Positions 17,571 to 28,118 of a stretch of 46,452 nucleotides of DNA are shown here, one piece after another (positions within the stretch are counted from its first letter, which is position 1; every line of letters starts with the position of its first letter). The notes under the pieces are model-generated. The model did no database searches and had not been told where the DNA came from. It saw only the letters and a list, made by a program, of their open reading frames with translations. Source of the DNA: Bacillus sp. MM2020_1. GTDB lineage: Bacteria > Bacillota > Bacilli > Bacillales > Cytobacillaceae. The DNA is taken from contig JAANMP010000036.1 in the NCBI GenBank assembly GCA_011250595.1, positions 1 through 46,452 of the forward strand, written 5' to 3'. Made by a program: the position numbers and the translations under genes.

Positions 17571-17645
17571 TGTCCCAGAGAGGATTCGAACCTCCGACCT
17601 ACAGTTTAGGAAACTGTTGCTCTATCCTACTGAGCTACTGAGACA
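17571..17645 (-). tRNA. tRNA-Arg (anticodon CCT)
   Basis: The minus strand folds into a standard cloverleaf. The acceptor pairs TGTCTCA with the 3' strand, the D arm is GCTC...GAGC, the anticodon stem ACAGT/ACTGT encloses loop TTCCTAA (anticodon CCT), and the T arm has GGTTCGAATCC. CCA is not encoded. It reads AGG codons. Confidence 0.95.
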
Positions 17646-17709
17646 ATTCATTAAGGAACGTTATTTATTATAATTTGTTAATGGCAAAAGGTCAATAAAA
17701 ATATTGTTG

Positions 17710-18453
17710 TTATTGAATCGGTAGGTGTCTGGCTACTTTGGTTTTCCTCGCAGTCTTTTCACGAAATATCAACCAGACGATTAAACTGAGCCATATTAAT
17801 AAACCTTCTAACGATAAAATATACCACGGATACGGTCCTAAAACATCCATTAAACTGGCAGTGTCGGGTTTATGACTTAAGAACATATAATTTCCGTCTA
17901 CCAACTTATTAATCAACATAATTATTGGCATTAACACATTCAAGAAGATAAATAATTTAAATACAGACCAGATCGTCGGTCGATAGCCCTTTACCCATGT
18001 AAAATAAAGCGGCACCGAGATTTCCATTAAATGTGTATAAAAGAAATGGAAAAACCGAAAATGCGGGAAATCGTAATTTAGTGATGGAGTAATAAATGCC
18101 TGAGTCGCACCTAATAATGCTGTGAATAATAAAATTTCATAGATTATTTTTTTCTTAGTTAGTAATAAAATGACTGTTAATATCAGACTGATGCTGCACA
18201 ATTCTAAAGGGATGGCGTGACTAACATTCCAGCTTCCAGTCAGAAGCATCCATAAATGATAGGAAACTTCTATTATAATGAGTGATATAGCTACCCCTAT
18301 TTCCGTTCGTCTCCATTGCGTGTTCTTCATTTTATTTCTAAATAGAAAAAGGCAGACAGATACGAGGAGTAAAATTGCAATCATAACCAAATGACTGATT
18401 GAAAACATTTCAAAATCATAGTTTTGGTAACTACGGCCAAATATTCCACTCAT
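17710..18453 (-). CDS. YwaF-like (TIGR02206 family) integral membrane protein
   Basis: 247 residues with about seven hydrophobic segments. Features seen are MFSISHLVMIAILLLVSVCL at the N-terminus, IPLELCSISLILTVILLLT in the middle, YFTWVKGYRPT, and a PYPWYILSLEGLLIWLSLIVW ending, consistent with the YwaF/TIGR02206 family of unknown function. The ATG 18453 follows GGTGGTGG by 4 nt and is preferred to the longer ATG at 18489. It is divergent from mutS with a 214-nt gap, apparently as a single-gene unit. Confidence 0.8.
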   Translation of the reverse strand: MSGIFGRSYQNYDFEMFSISHLVMIAILLLVSVCLFLFRNKMKNTQWRRTEIGVAISLIIIEVSYHLWMLLTGSWNVSHAIPLELCSISLILTVILLLTKKKIIYEILLFTALLGATQAFITPSLNYDFPHFRFFHFFYTHLMEISVPLYFTWVKGYRPTIWSVFKLFIFLNVLMPIIMLINKLVDGNYMFLSHKPDTASLMDVLGPYPWYILSLEGLLIWLSLIVWLIFREKTARKTKVARHLPIQ

Positions 18454-18607
18454 TTTGCCACCACCTTTATCATAGTTTTCCTTTAACATGTTGGTCTATA
18501 TGTAATTATATTCGTTGGAATTGGGTTTACTCCTCTTCTGAAATGATAATTATTTCCATTTTCCCTATTGCATAAATAGGGTTATTCTTCCTAATAAAGT
18601 CTTCTCG

Positions 18608-18639
18608 AAGTATGTTATAATTATTTGTCGAACATACTC
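18608..18639. promoter_or_regulatory. Inverted repeat around an extended -10 upstream of mutS
   Basis: GTATGTT (18611-18617) and AACATAC (18631-18637) are perfect inverted arms 13 nt apart, extended outward by CGA/TCG with one bulge. The left arm overlaps an extended -10 (TG-T-TATAAT, 18613-18621) that is a good candidate promoter for mutS. It could be an operator or simply a 5'-leader hairpin. Confidence 0.4.
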
Positions 18640-18667
18640 GAAAGTCTTTTTTTTAGTGGAGGTCATT

Positions 18668-21268
18668 ATGGCTGCATATACGCCGATGATACAGCAATAC
18701 TTAACCGTTAAGGCAGATTATCAAGATGCCTTTTTATTTTTTCGCCTAGGCGATTTTTATGAAATGTTTTTTGATGATGCGATTAAAGCATCACAAGAAT
18801 TAGAAATAACGTTAACAAGCCGCCAGGGTGGAACCGATGAACGGATTCCAATGTGCGGCGTTCCATACCATGCAGCACCGAACTATGTGGAACAGCTTAT
18901 TTCCAAAGGCTATAAAGTGGCCATTTGTGAGCAAGTCGAAGACCCGAAACTGACCAAAGGTATGGTTAAAAGGGAAGTTGTCCAATTGATCACACCGGGC
19001 ACGGTGATGGAGGGCAAGGGGTTAAATGACAAAGAGAATAACTATATTGCTTCGATTACAAGCTTTGATGATCAAACCTATGGATTTGCTTACAATGATA
19101 TCTCAACTGGTGAAAGCCGCGTAACATTGTTATCGAATAATTTTGATGAAGTTTTAAATGAGCTAGCTGTATTAAGTGCGAAGGAAGTCGTAGTCGCTAG
19201 CAGCTTTGACGGAGAACTTCAGAAGAAGCTTCGTGAACGGGATGTCCTTGCCATTTCATTTGAAGATAATAGTTCAATAGATATGAATTATTCGCATCTG
19301 CTCAAAGATTTAAATCAAGAAAAGTTAAAGACAGCAATTGCGAGGCTTTTTAACTATTTATATCGGTCTCAAAAAAGAAGTTTGGATCACCTTCAACCAG
19401 TGACCACCTATCAAATCCATCAATATATGAAAATTGATTACTATTCCAAGCGCAATTTAGAATTAACAGAAACGATTCGTTCCAAAGGAAAAAAAGGGTC
19501 ATTATTATGGCTGCTTGATGAGACGATGACCGCCATGGGCGGAAGGATGTTAAAGCACTGGATTGACCGGCCGTTAATCAATCAAAAGGAAATTGAATCA
19601 CGTCAATCAATCGTTGAAGTCCTGATGTCTTATTATTTTGAGCGCCAAGAGCTTCGTGAAAAGCTGAAGGAAGTTTATGATTTAGAACGATTAGCAGGCA
19701 GGGTAGCGTTTGGGAATATAAATGCACGTGATTTGGTGCAATTAAAGCGTTCGTTAATGCAGGTTCCATTTTTACAACAAATCCTGCAAGGAATGAAGAA
19801 TGACAAAGTGAACCAAATGGCTGAACTTCTTGATCCATGTGAAGAAATCAATGATTTATTGGAACAAGCGATAGTAGAAAATCCACCGCTTTCCTTAAAA
19901 GAAGGCAATATGATTCGCGACGGGTATAATGCCCAGCTTGATCAATACCGTGATGCCAGCCGCAACGGGAAAACATGGATTGCCCAGCTGGAAAGAGAAG
20001 AACGGGAGAAAACCGGCATCAAGTCACTGAAGGTTGGCTATAACCGCGTATTTGGTTACTATATTGAAATTACTCGTGCAAACCTTCATCTTTTAGCAGA
20101 AGGTCAATATGAACGGAAACAAACCCTATCGAATGCGGAACGGTTTATTACACCAGATTTAAAAGAAAAAGAGGCATTAATTTTACAAGCAGAAGAAAAA
20201 TGCGGTGAGCTTGAATATGAATTGTTTACCGAGATTCGCGAGATTGTCAAAGAACAAATCCCACGCTTGCAGGCATTGGCAAAAACAATTAGTGAGCTAG
20301 ATGTCCTGCAGTGCTTTGCTCAAGTAAGTGAAGACCGGCACTATGTTAAACCGCAATTTTCAATGGAAGGCCGTGTGGTTGTGACGGATGGCCGCCATCC
20401 TGTCGTTGAAAAGGTATTAAACGCCCAGGAATATGTTCCAAACGATTGCATCATGGATTTTGACCGTGAAGTCTTATTGATCACGGGCCCGAATATGTCG
20501 GGAAAAAGTACGTACATGCGCCAAATCGCTTTAATTGCGATATTAGCGCAAGTTGGCTGCTATGTCCCGGCGACGGAAGCGGTCCTGCCAATTTTTGACC
20601 AAGTATTTACTCGTATCGGTGCTGCGGACGATTTAATTTCAGGTCAGAGTACCTTTATGGTCGAAATGCTTGAAGCCAAAAATGCCATTTCCAATGCAAC
20701 ACAAAACAGCTTAATTTTATTTGATGAAATAGGACGCGGAACTTCTACCTATGATGGAATGGCACTTGCACAGGCGATCATTGAATATATTCATACACAA
20801 ATAGGGGCAAAGACTCTTTTTTCTACCCACTATCATGAATTAACGGTATTAGATGAAGACCTGACCAAGTTAAAGAACATTCATGTCAGTGCGATTGAAC
20901 ATCAAGGAAAAGTCGTTTTTCTTCATAAAATAAAAGAAGGACCAGCGGACAAGAGTTACGGGATTCATGTGGCCCAGTTGGCAGGACTTCCTTCCGACTT
21001 AATCAGCCGTGCCAATGAAATATTAACCGCACTTGAGCAGTCTGATACCCAGCAAGCGGCGCCAAAAACTGAAGCAGTTAAGGTGGAGTCAGTTCAAGAA
21101 CAGCCTGCCCAGCTATCTTTCTTTGATGAACCAAAAGATGTGAAAAAGCAAGACCTCTCATCGAAGGAGAAGCGAGTAATAGAAAAGATGAAGGAATTAG
21201 ATATCTTGGATTTAACACCACTTCAAGCGATAAATATGTTGTATGAGCTCCAGAAAAAGTTAAAGTAA
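18668..21268 (+). CDS. mutS: DNA mismatch recognition protein MutS
   Basis: 866 residues. The N-terminal mismatch-binding domain has the Phe-x-Glu motif in [15 protein letters not shown]; the core and clamp follow. The C-terminal ATPase has Walker [10 protein letters not shown], Walker [16 protein letters not shown] and the H-loop [11 protein letters not shown] proline/glutamine-rich tail contains QLSFF, a beta-clamp-binding-type motif as in Bacillus MutS. The ATG at 18668 is chosen because GTGGAGGT lies just upstream; GTG 18656 would overlap this site. It forms a bicistron with mutL, 13 nt downstream. MutS binds mispairs and recruits MutL. Confidence 0.98.
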   Translation: MAAYTPMIQQYLTVKADYQDAFLFFRLGDFYEMFFDDAIKASQELEITLTSRQGGTDERIPMCGVPYHAAPNYVEQLISKGYKVAICEQVEDPKLTKGMVKREVVQLITPGTVMEGKGLNDKENNYIASITSFDDQTYGFAYNDISTGESRVTLLSNNFDEVLNELAVLSAKEVVVASSFDGELQKKLRERDVLAISFEDNSSIDMNYSHLLKDLNQEKLKTAIARLFNYLYRSQKRSLDHLQPVTTYQIHQYMKIDYYSKRNLELTETIRSKGKKGSLLWLLDETMTAMGGRMLKHWIDRPLINQKEIESRQSIVEVLMSYYFERQELREKLKEVYDLERLAGRVAFGNINARDLVQLKRSLMQVPFLQQILQGMKNDKVNQMAELLDPCEEINDLLEQAIVENPPLSLKEGNMIRDGYNAQLDQYRDASRNGKTWIAQLEREEREKTGIKSLKVGYNRVFGYYIEITRANLHLLAEGQYERKQTLSNAERFITPDLKEKEALILQAEEKCGELEYELFTEIREIVKEQIPRLQALAKTISELDVLQCFAQVSEDRHYVKPQFSMEGRVVVTDGRHPVVEKVLNAQEYVPNDCIMDFDREVLLITGPNMSGKSTYMRQIALIAILAQVGCYVPATEAVLPIFDQVFTRIGAADDLISGQSTFMVEMLEAKNAISNATQNSLILFDEIGRGTSTYDGMALAQAIIEYIHTQIGAKTLFSTHYHELTVLDEDLTKLKNIHVSAIEHQGKVVFLHKIKEGPADKSYGIHVAQLAGLPSDLISRANEILTALEQSDTQQAAPKTEAVKVESVQEQPAQLSFFDEPKDVKKQDLSSKEKRVIEKMKELDILDLTPLQAINMLYELQKKLK

Positions 21269-21281
21269 GGGGTGAATCCGA

Positions 21282-23210
21282 ATGGGTAAAATTATTCAAT
21301 TAGATGATGCCTTATCCAATAAAATTGCGGCTGGGGAAGTAGTTGAACGACCAGCCTCAGTTGTAAAAGAACTGGTTGAAAATTCGATAGATGCTGGCAG
21401 TACCGTGATTGAAATTGAGGTAGAGGAAGCGGGACTAGCGAAAATCCGCATTACTGATAATGGAAATGGGATCGAGGAAGAGGATGTTTTACTCGCCTTT
21501 CAACGCCATGCGACATCCAAAATCAAAAATGAAAATGACCTGTTCCGAATCCGCACCCTCGGCTTTCGGGGGGAAGCTCTACCGAGTGTCGCCTCCGTTT
21601 CCAGACTTGAGATGAAGACCTCTACAGGTGAAGGGGCAGGGAACCGATTGGTCATTGAAGGCGGCAAGGTTGAAACGTTCGAAAAAGCATCGAGCAGACG
21701 CGGGACCGATATCACGATTACGGATTTATTTTTCAACACACCGGCTCGTTTAAAATATATGAAGACGATTCATACGGAACTTGGGAATATTACCGACGTC
21801 GTGAATCGACTGGCTCTTTCTCATCCAGAGGTTGCCTTCCGTCTCATACACAATGAACGGAAATTGTTGCAAACGAATGGAAACGGGGATGTTCGCCAGG
21901 TGCTGGCATCCATCTATGGGATGGCAATTGCTAAGCAGCTAGTTCCGATTACCGGCCAATCGCTTGATTATAAAATTAACGGATTTGCTTCGATGCCTGA
22001 GGTAACGAGAGCCTCAAGAAACTATATTTCGACGATGATCAATGGTCGTTTTATCAAAAACTACCCATTAGCCAAGGCCATCCAAGAAGGATATCACACA
22101 TTGCTGCCAATCGGCAGGTTCCCGATTGTACTTTTGAATATAGAGATGGACCCGTTATTAGTGGATGTGAATGTTCATCCCTCGAAAATGGAGGTCCGTA
22201 TTAGTAAAGAAGCAGAATTGAATGAGCTCGTCACAACGACGATAAAAGCAGTGTTTAAATCAAAAATCCTGATCCCGACAGCCTATACTGCGGTGAAAAA
22301 GGAGACACCGAAGGAAGAACAGACCTCTTTAGTTCTAGATGAAGGCACAAAACCTTCTACTGAGCGAAAAGAGTTGGAATGGAACCAATCTGCACCTGCA
22401 TCAACAGCAATCGTTCAAGAGAGACGTCCATGGCTGGAAATGCCAGTGGAACCACCAATTTCAAAATTACCAGGTCAATCTGTAATCGAAGAGACGTTGG
22501 TGCCTGACACCTGGTACGAGTCCAATCCATTTAGTGAATTGCAGGCTATGTCGGATGATAGTCCCACCACAAGTTTTGAACCGAACTTTGATTCGAGTGA
22601 GACTGGTTGTGATGCTTCTTCAGAGAGCAGGGTTCCTCGGTTGTATCCAATTGGTCAGATGCACGGCACTTATATTTTTGCTCAAAATGAAAATGGCTTA
22701 TATATCATTGATCAGCATGCGGCGCAGGAACGGTTGAAGTATGAGTATTTCCGGGAGAAAGTAGGACAGGTCCAATCAGAACTGCAGGAAATGCTTGTGC
22801 CGATAACCTTTGAATATTCGACAGATGAATTTTTGAAAATAAATGAACACCAGACTGAGCTCGAAAAGGTCGGAGTTTTTCTTGAGGAGTTCGGATTGAA
22901 TAGCTTTATTGTCCGATCCCATCCACAGTGGTTCCCAAAAGGGGAGGAAAAACAAATCATCGAGGACATGATTGAACAGCTTTTATTGATGAAAAAGGTG
23001 GATATAAAGAAACTACGCGAAGAAGCGGCGATTATGATGAGCTGCAAAGCGTCGATAAAAGCGAATCGTCATTTACGAAATGATGAAATTCAAGCGCTGC
23101 TGGATGATCTGCGGAAAGCGTCAGACCCATTTACATGTCCGCACGGCAGACCGATTATTGTTCATTATTCTGTCTATGAGATGGAAAAGATGTTTAAACG
23201 GGTAATGTAA
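21282..23210 (+). CDS. mutL: DNA mismatch repair endonuclease MutL
   Basis: 642 residues. The GHKL ATPase motifs are at the N-terminus: [42 protein letters not shown] [11 protein letters not shown] and ATSKI. An acidic linker spans residues ~330-440. The C-terminal dimerisation/endonuclease domain has [13 protein letters not shown], which is the DQHAAxERxxYE endonuclease metal motif of species lacking MutH, plus [14 protein letters not shown] [12 protein letters not shown] and CPHGRPI. MutL nicks the nascent strand under MutS and clamp control. It is followed by a terminator at 23218. Confidence 0.98.
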   Translation: MGKIIQLDDALSNKIAAGEVVERPASVVKELVENSIDAGSTVIEIEVEEAGLAKIRITDNGNGIEEEDVLLAFQRHATSKIKNENDLFRIRTLGFRGEALPSVASVSRLEMKTSTGEGAGNRLVIEGGKVETFEKASSRRGTDITITDLFFNTPARLKYMKTIHTELGNITDVVNRLALSHPEVAFRLIHNERKLLQTNGNGDVRQVLASIYGMAIAKQLVPITGQSLDYKINGFASMPEVTRASRNYISTMINGRFIKNYPLAKAIQEGYHTLLPIGRFPIVLLNIEMDPLLVDVNVHPSKMEVRISKEAELNELVTTTIKAVFKSKILIPTAYTAVKKETPKEEQTSLVLDEGTKPSTERKELEWNQSAPASTAIVQERRPWLEMPVEPPISKLPGQSVIEETLVPDTWYESNPFSELQAMSDDSPTTSFEPNFDSSETGCDASSESRVPRLYPIGQMHGTYIFAQNENGLYIIDQHAAQERLKYEYFREKVGQVQSELQEMLVPITFEYSTDEFLKINEHQTELEKVGVFLEEFGLNSFIVRSHPQWFPKGEEKQIIEDMIEQLLLMKKVDIKKLREEAAIMMSCKASIKANRHLRNDEIQALLDDLRKASDPFTCPHGRPIIVHYSVYEMEKMFKRVM

Positions 23211-23217
23211 CAGTGAA

Positions 23218-23250
23218 GAACGTTCCTATTAATTGGGAACGTTCTTTTAT
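23218..23250 (+). terminator. Terminator of mutSL
   Basis: Stem GAACGTTCC / GGGAACGTTC, an 8-nt loop and a T-rich tail, 8 nt after the mutL stop. Confidence 0.85.
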
Positions 23251-23287
23251 TTTGTGCATTCATTAAATTTTATAGTTGAAAATGGGC

Positions 23288-23495
23288 CTACGTGTCCGAA
23301 TCAGAGAATAACCAATGACTACAGTCTCGTAGACAGGTTCTACGTAACCGAATCAGAGAATAACGATTGACTGCGGTCACGTAGAGAGGTTCTACGTAAC
23401 CGAATCAGAGAATAACGATTGACTACAGTCTCGTAGACAGGTTCTAAGTAACCGAATCAGAGAATAACGATTGACTACGGTCACGTAGAGAGGTT
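23288..23495. repeat. Array 1: four tandem 52-bp palindromic repeat units
   Basis: Units start at 23288, 23340, 23392 and 23444. Each unit has a left arm CTACGTAACC, a 25-bp core beginning GAATCAGAGAATAAC, a right arm, and a 7-bp linker ending GGTT. Units 2 and 4 have right arm GGTCACGTAG, complementary to the left arm except for one A-C. Units 1 and 3 have AGTCTCGTAG instead, so the array is an A-B-A-B doubling of 104 bp. Across the linker, GGTCACGTAG and CTACGTAACC can also pair as a short hairpin with a 7-nt loop. It lies between the terminators of mutL (+) and mreBH (-), a converging pair. No gene is present in 23211-23603. Confidence 0.95.
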
Positions 23496-23517
23496 CCTCA
23501 AGATGACCCTATAAGAA

Positions 23518-23546
23518 AAAGCTGCAGAAAATGATTCTGCAGCTTT
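23518..23546 (-). terminator. Terminator of mreBH
   Basis: A 12-bp perfect stem (AAAGCTGCAGAA / TTCTGCAGCTTT) with a 5-nt loop, with a T-run on the minus strand. It lies 58 nt beyond the mreBH stop. Confidence 0.8.
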
Positions 23547-23603
23547 GATATTTCTATTATTATGCGTGCAAGCACTGGAGATGATCTCCCCACAAATTGC
23601 TGC

Positions 23604-24611
23604 TTATTTCACGGCAACGGGAAGCTTGCTCATATATTGCAGGGCCTTTCCAGTCCCGATTGCTACCGATTCAAGCGGGTTAGGAGCAAGCTGGACAGGA
23701 ACAACAATCTCTTCGCTTAGCCATGCCTCCATCCCGTTTAATAAAGCTCCGCCACCGGTCAGAATGACGCCCCTGTCGACGATGTCTCCACTAAGCTCGG
23801 CCGGACAATCTTCTAAGGTAGCACGAATTGCTTCTAGAATATGCAATAAGGCTTCTTTGATGGCCACGCGAATTTCATAGGATGATAGTTTAATCGTTTT
23901 TGGCAGTCCAGTTAAAAGGTCGCGCCCGCGAACATCCATGAAACGCTCTTCATGGTCAATGAGAGCAAAACCAATTTCCATTTTGATGTTTTCCGCGGTT
24001 CTTTCACCTATCAGGATATTATATTCTTTCCGGATATGTTGAATAATGTCTTCATCGAGGCGGTCACCGCCAATTTTAATAGAATGGCATGCAACTACCC
24101 CGCCGAAGGAAATAATCGCTACCTCAGTATTGCCGCCGCCAATATCCACTACCACATTGGCTACCGGTTCATCGACTGGCAATCCAGCACCGATTGCGGC
24201 TGCAACTGGTTCCTCAATTAAGCTGATTTTTTTTGCCCCTGCCTGTTTTACTGCATCTTGGATCGCTCTTCTTTCCACACTTGTTGATCCAGATGGAATA
24301 CTAACCACGACATTCGGTTTACGAACCGCAAAGCCAATCTTTTTAGATGCCATACGCATAATGTGTTTTAGCAATTCAGTTGTTACATCATAATCAGCGA
24401 TGACTCCATCCTTCATTGGACGAATCGCAACGATTTTTTCGGGTGTCTTTCCAATCATTTCCTTCGCTTCAGTACCAACAGCGACAACATTTTTCGTAAC
24501 AGTATCAATCGCAACAACAGATGGTTCATTAATAGCGATTCCTTTATTTTTACTATAAACTAGTATATTTGCAGTACCTAAATCAATACCAATATCAAAA
24601 GTAGATAACAT
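23604..24611 (-). CDS. mreBH: Actin-like rod-shape protein MreBH
   Basis: 335 residues, the length of B. subtilis MreBH. The actin-fold motifs are [18 protein letters not shown] (phosphate 1), [47 protein letters not shown] (phosphate 2) and [13 protein letters not shown] (adenosine). The specific wording matches MreBH better than MreB or Mbl. MreBH forms membrane-associated filaments that direct LytE-type wall hydrolase activity during elongation. The inner ATG is preferred because AGGTGA lies 6 nt before it; an ATG two codons upstream is too close. It is a single gene, convergent with mutL across repeat array 1. Confidence 0.93.
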   Translation of the reverse strand: MLSTFDIGIDLGTANILVYSKNKGIAINEPSVVAIDTVTKNVVAVGTEAKEMIGKTPEKIVAIRPMKDGVIADYDVTTELLKHIMRMASKKIGFAVRKPNVVVSIPSGSTSVERRAIQDAVKQAGAKKISLIEEPVAAAIGAGLPVDEPVANVVVDIGGGNTEVAIISFGGVVACHSIKIGGDRLDEDIIQHIRKEYNILIGERTAENIKMEIGFALIDHEERFMDVRGRDLLTGLPKTIKLSSYEIRVAIKEALLHILEAIRATLEDCPAELSGDIVDRGVILTGGGALLNGMEAWLSEEIVVPVQLAPNPLESVAIGTGKALQYMSKLPVAVK

Positions 24612-24909
24612 ATTCATTCACCTAATTTCCCTATTTTTCATTCAAAATAAGCTACGCGTTAGTCTAACATAAATGTGGGGGTGGTAAGCGCTTTGTAAAT
24701 GAACCGTTATCCATTTGTAAATTTACATGTAAAATATTCCTATTTGGGAAGAAAATTGGATAAAAAATTCCTGTTAGATTTACGGCATAGAAAACAACTT
24801 TTATGTGTATACTAGTTTGATGTTCAACTGCTTTTAAAAATTATGTTACGATAAAGGGGTGGAAGTGGAATTATAACCCTGCTTTCACTGAAAAATGGGA
24901 TAAGGCAGT

Positions 24910-25875
24910 GTGAAAATATTGGATTCAAAACAAAAATTATTAGTAATCATCGGACCAACTGCAGTGGGTAAAACAAAGTTAAGTATTGAAATGGCTAAAC
25001 GCTATAATGGTGAAATTATCAGTGGAGATTCTATGCAAATCTATCGTGGCATGGATATTGGGACGGCAAAAATCAAAAAGGATGAAATGGAAGGGATTCC
25101 TCACTATTTAATTGATATTAAAGAGCCTTTTGAAAATTTTTCCGTTGCTGAATTTCAACACCTAGTTCGGGCTAAAATAGAAGAGATTGCTAAAAAAGGA
25201 AAACTGCCCATTATTGTCGGTGGAACAGGATTGTATATTCAGTCCGTCATTTATGATTATCAATTTTCTGATGTTCCAGGAGATGAGTCCTATCGTCTCA
25301 TGCTAGAGGATAGAGTGCAGAAAATAGGAAATGAAGCACTGTATAAAGAATTGTTGGAGGTGGATCCGGGAAGTGCTTCACAAATCCATCCAAATAATAT
25401 AAGAAGAGTCATTCGTGCACTTGAGATTTTCCATCTTACCGGGAAGACGATGCAAGAATTCCAAAGCATTCAACAACCGGACCTATTGTACAATACAGCC
25501 ATTGTTGGTTTATCAATGGAGCGAGAGAAACTTTATGAGCGCATTAATTATCGGGTGGATTTAATGATGGAGGAGGGACTTATTGAGGAAGTAAACGGGT
25601 TATATCAACAGGGTTTACGTGATTGTCAATCAATCCAGGCAATTGGCTACAAAGAAATCTATGCCTATTTAGAGGGGAAGGTTACCTTAGAAGAAGCTAT
25701 CGTCAATTTAAAACAAAATTCAAGAAGATATGCCAAAAGGCAATTAACTTGGTTTCGGAACAAAATGGAGGTTACATGGTTTGATATGTCCAATGTGGAG
25801 GACACTACAAAAAAAATAACTGAAATTTCACGTTGTATTGAAGGAAAGCTTAAAGTAAAATCGAATACATATTAG
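24910..25875 (+). CDS. miaA: tRNA dimethylallyltransferase MiaA
   Basis: 321 residues. P-loop [11 protein letters not shown] near residue 14, then [21 protein letters not shown] (substrate pocket), [53 protein letters not shown] and [12 protein letters not shown] are all standard. It adds a dimethylallyl group to A37 of tRNAs reading UNN codons. The GTG start has only a weak upstream site (AAGGCAG), so translation may be low. It is first in the conserved miaA-hfq pair, 26 nt before hfq. Confidence 0.97.
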   Translation: MKILDSKQKLLVIIGPTAVGKTKLSIEMAKRYNGEIISGDSMQIYRGMDIGTAKIKKDEMEGIPHYLIDIKEPFENFSVAEFQHLVRAKIEEIAKKGKLPIIVGGTGLYIQSVIYDYQFSDVPGDESYRLMLEDRVQKIGNEALYKELLEVDPGSASQIHPNNIRRVIRALEIFHLTGKTMQEFQSIQQPDLLYNTAIVGLSMEREKLYERINYRVDLMMEEGLIEEVNGLYQQGLRDCQSIQAIGYKEIYAYLEGKVTLEEAIVNLKQNSRRYAKRQLTWFRNKMEVTWFDMSNVEDTTKKITEISRCIEGKLKVKSNTY

Positions 25876-25901
25876 TAGAGATAAAAGAGGAGGAAATACA
25901 A

Positions 25902-26132
25902 ATGAAAACAACAATCAATATTCAAGATCAATTTTTAAACCTGTGCCGCAAAGATAATATACATGTTACTGTCTTTTTGCTTAACGGATTTCAATTAAGA
26001 GGCCAGATAAAGGGCTTTGATAATTTTACAGTACTGTTTGAATCCGAAGGAAAGCAACAATTAGTATTCAAGCATGCGATTTCAACCTTTGCACCGCAAA
26101 GAAACGTTCATCTTGAATTGGAAAACCAATAA
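25902..26132 (+). CDS. hfq: RNA chaperone Hfq
   Basis: 76 residues, normal for Bacillus. The Sm1 motif is around [19 protein letters not shown] and the Sm2-type end includes [14 protein letters not shown], where other species have KHAISTVVP. It forms a hexameric ring that binds small RNAs and A-rich mRNAs. GAGGAGG lies before the ATG. A terminator follows. Confidence 0.97.
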   Translation: MKTTINIQDQFLNLCRKDNIHVTVFLLNGFQLRGQIKGFDNFTVLFESEGKQQLVFKHAISTFAPQRNVHLELENQ

Positions 26133-26144
26133 ACTTGTCTGTGG

Positions 26145-26169
26145 AGCCCATACCAATGGGCTTTTTTTA
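26145..26169 (+). terminator. Terminator of miaA-hfq
   Basis: A short stem AGCCCA / TGGGCT with loop TACCAA is followed by seven T, 12 nt after the hfq stop. Confidence 0.8.
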
Positions 26170-26330
26170 TTTATAAAAAACTTTTTTAATGAATTTCAAG
26201 GTGTTTGAATACATATAAAATGAAGGATTATGCTTTCCTTTGCGCAAATAAATGAGTTCAGAATATAAATTCTGAGTGGCCATAAAAACCATCCTACGTA
26301 ATCCGTTGGCAAAAATGAGAGGTGAAAGCT

Positions 26331-27278
26331 TTGGACCAACCCATCCGAATGAAAAGTAACGGCCAAATAAGTGTTGTCCTCAATTCACAAAAAGGGAAAA
26401 CAATTTCAAAAGAGTTACCTGACTTTCAAGTGGTTCCAAAGGACATTCCAGTTGAGCATTCGGCTCTAAAGGAAATTGAAGAGGAGTTAGGGGCTTTGGT
26501 TGGCATGGAAGAAATGAAAAGGATGATAAAAGAAATCTATGCTTGGATTTACGTCAATAAAAAACGTGAGGAAATGGGTTTAAAAGCAAGAAAACAAGCC
26601 CTCCATATGATGTTTAAAGGAAATCCCGGCACAGGTAAAACAACAGTCGCTAGATTAATAGGTAAATTATTTCAAAAAATGAACGTTTTATCAAAAGGGC
26701 ATTTAATTGAGGCGGAACGTGCTGACCTTGTTGGAGAGTATATTGGTCATACTGCACAGAAGACAAGGGATTTAATCAAGAAGGCTCAAGGGGGAATATT
26801 GTTCATCGATGAGGCCTACTCGCTGGGGCGCGGCGGTGAAAAGGATTTTGGAAAAGAGGCAATCGATACACTGGTGAAACATATGGAAGATAAGCAGCAT
26901 GAGTTTATTCTTATTCTTGCTGGATATTCCCGAGAAATGGATTATTTCTTAACCCTTAATCCAGGGCTCCATTCACGCTTTCCATTAGTAATTGATTTCC
27001 CGGACTACAACATCAACCAGTTAATGGAAATTTCAGCAAGAATGTTAGTCGAACGGGAGTACAACTTTAGCCATGAGGCGGAAAAAAAGTTAAAGGAACA
27101 TTTAATCTGGGTTAAAGCGGTATTAAGTCCCAATAGTTTTTCGAATGGGAGGTATGTCAGAAATATTATTGAAAAATCGATTCGTGCCCAAGCGATGAGG
27201 CTCCTTATGTTAAATAGCTATGACAGGCATGAATTGATGACACTTAGAAGCAATGACCTCGTGTTTGAGGAAGATTAA
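26331..27278 (+). CDS. spoVK: Stage V sporulation AAA ATPase SpoVK
   Basis: 315 residues, CbbX/SpoVK-type AAA ATPase. Walker A FKGNPGTGKTTVARLIG, pore-region ADLVGEYIGHTAQKT, Walker B GGILFIDEAYSLGRGG, sensor 1 ILILAGYSREMD, arginine region PGLHSRFPLVIDF and sensor 2 GRYVRNIIEKSIRAQAMRL are visible. It is needed for spore maturation in B. subtilis. TTG 26331 is preferred because GAGAGGTG ends 6 nt before it; the longer GTG at 26322 overlaps that site. It follows hfq as in B. subtilis. A bidirectional terminator separates it from the convergent channel gene. Confidence 0.95.
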   Translation: MDQPIRMKSNGQISVVLNSQKGKTISKELPDFQVVPKDIPVEHSALKEIEEELGALVGMEEMKRMIKEIYAWIYVNKKREEMGLKARKQALHMMFKGNPGTGKTTVARLIGKLFQKMNVLSKGHLIEAERADLVGEYIGHTAQKTRDLIKKAQGGILFIDEAYSLGRGGEKDFGKEAIDTLVKHMEDKQHEFILILAGYSREMDYFLTLNPGLHSRFPLVIDFPDYNINQLMEISARMLVEREYNFSHEAEKKLKEHLIWVKAVLSPNSFSNGRYVRNIIEKSIRAQAMRLLMLNSYDRHELMTLRSNDLVFEED

Positions 27279-27310
27279 AAAAACGGCAGAAGCAATCTGC
27301 CGTTTTTTTT
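27277..27310. terminator. Bidirectional terminator between spoVK and the TRIC-family gene
   Basis: Stem AAAACGGCAGA / TCTGCCGTTTT with a 5-nt loop, with an A-run on the left and a T-run on the right, filling the 39-nt convergent gap. Confidence 0.85.
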
Positions 27311-27317
27311 GGATGAA

Positions 27318-27923
27318 TTAGTTCGATTCAAGCTTACGAATTGGAAGTTTCCAATCATAGGTATACGAAAGGACGCGTAATACCGTCACAAGAATAAATA
27401 ACGTATATAACTGCCATGAAGTTGCTGTTATCTTTAGTCCAATTGAAAGAGCGATAAGAATCGCCCATAGTGCATAAATTTCTGCTCTTAGGACCATTGG
27501 TTTTCGTCTGGCTAATAAATCTCGGATAATGCCGCCGCCAATTCCTGTTAAGACTGCTGCAACAATTACGGCACTAAGCGGAAGATTCATTTTAACTGCG
27601 TAGATGGCACCTTGGATGGCAAAGGAGGAAAGGCCAATTGCATCAAATAAGTTCCCCCATTTTTGCCAGTGCTTTAATAAATTGTTTGGAAATAAAAACA
27701 CTGCTGTAATAGATAATATAGCGATTTGGAAAAATACCCCTTGGTCCCAAAGGGCTGAAACAGGCACACCGATTAATAAGTTTCGAATCGCCCCACCGCC
27801 AAATGCGGTGACAATTCCTAATATATATACGCCGAAAATATCATATTCCTCTTCCATCGCAACAATGGCGCCACTGACGGCAAAGGCAATGGTTCCAATC
27901 ATACTCAAAACATCCCAAGTCAT
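27318..27923 (-). CDS. Trimeric intracellular cation channel (TRIC / UPF0126) family protein
   Basis: 201 residues with seven predicted membrane segments in two repeated halves. Each half carries the family glycine pattern: GIVTAFGGGAIRNLLIG in the first and AAVLTGIGGGIIRDLLARRKP in the second. Bacterial members form cation- or glycine-linked channels; the cargo here is unknown. The ATG follows AAGGAGAAATC by a few nt. It is transcribed alone, divergent from hflX, and convergent with spoVK. Confidence 0.9.
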   Translation of the reverse strand: MTWDVLSMIGTIAFAVSGAIVAMEEEYDIFGVYILGIVTAFGGGAIRNLLIGVPVSALWDQGVFFQIAILSITAVFLFPNNLLKHWQKWGNLFDAIGLSSFAIQGAIYAVKMNLPLSAVIVAAVLTGIGGGIIRDLLARRKPMVLRAEIYALWAILIALSIGLKITATSWQLYTLFILVTVLRVLSYTYDWKLPIRKLESN

Positions 27924-28118
27924 TTTAAACTGATTTCTCCTTAAAGTTAATTTGATTAATACTATAAATATAGTGAAAAATAATTATATCAAAACAGTAA
28001 AATTTTATCATGATTTAGAAAAATTACAATGACTTTTTATGTGATAATGGGAAAATTAGAGTATGCAACTGTTTTTTGTTATGATGAATGAAAGAAGTTA
28101 GGAAAGGAAGGATGCTTT

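Noticed and set aside
23545..24393. Plus-strand reading frames opposite mreBH
   Set aside because: They are mirror frames of a well-supported minus-strand gene and have no ribosome sites.
26281..26320. A fourth copy of the CTACGTAA-type repeat upstream of spoVK
   Set aside because: Only about ten bases (CCTACGTAAT) match one arm; there is no second arm, core or 52-bp period.
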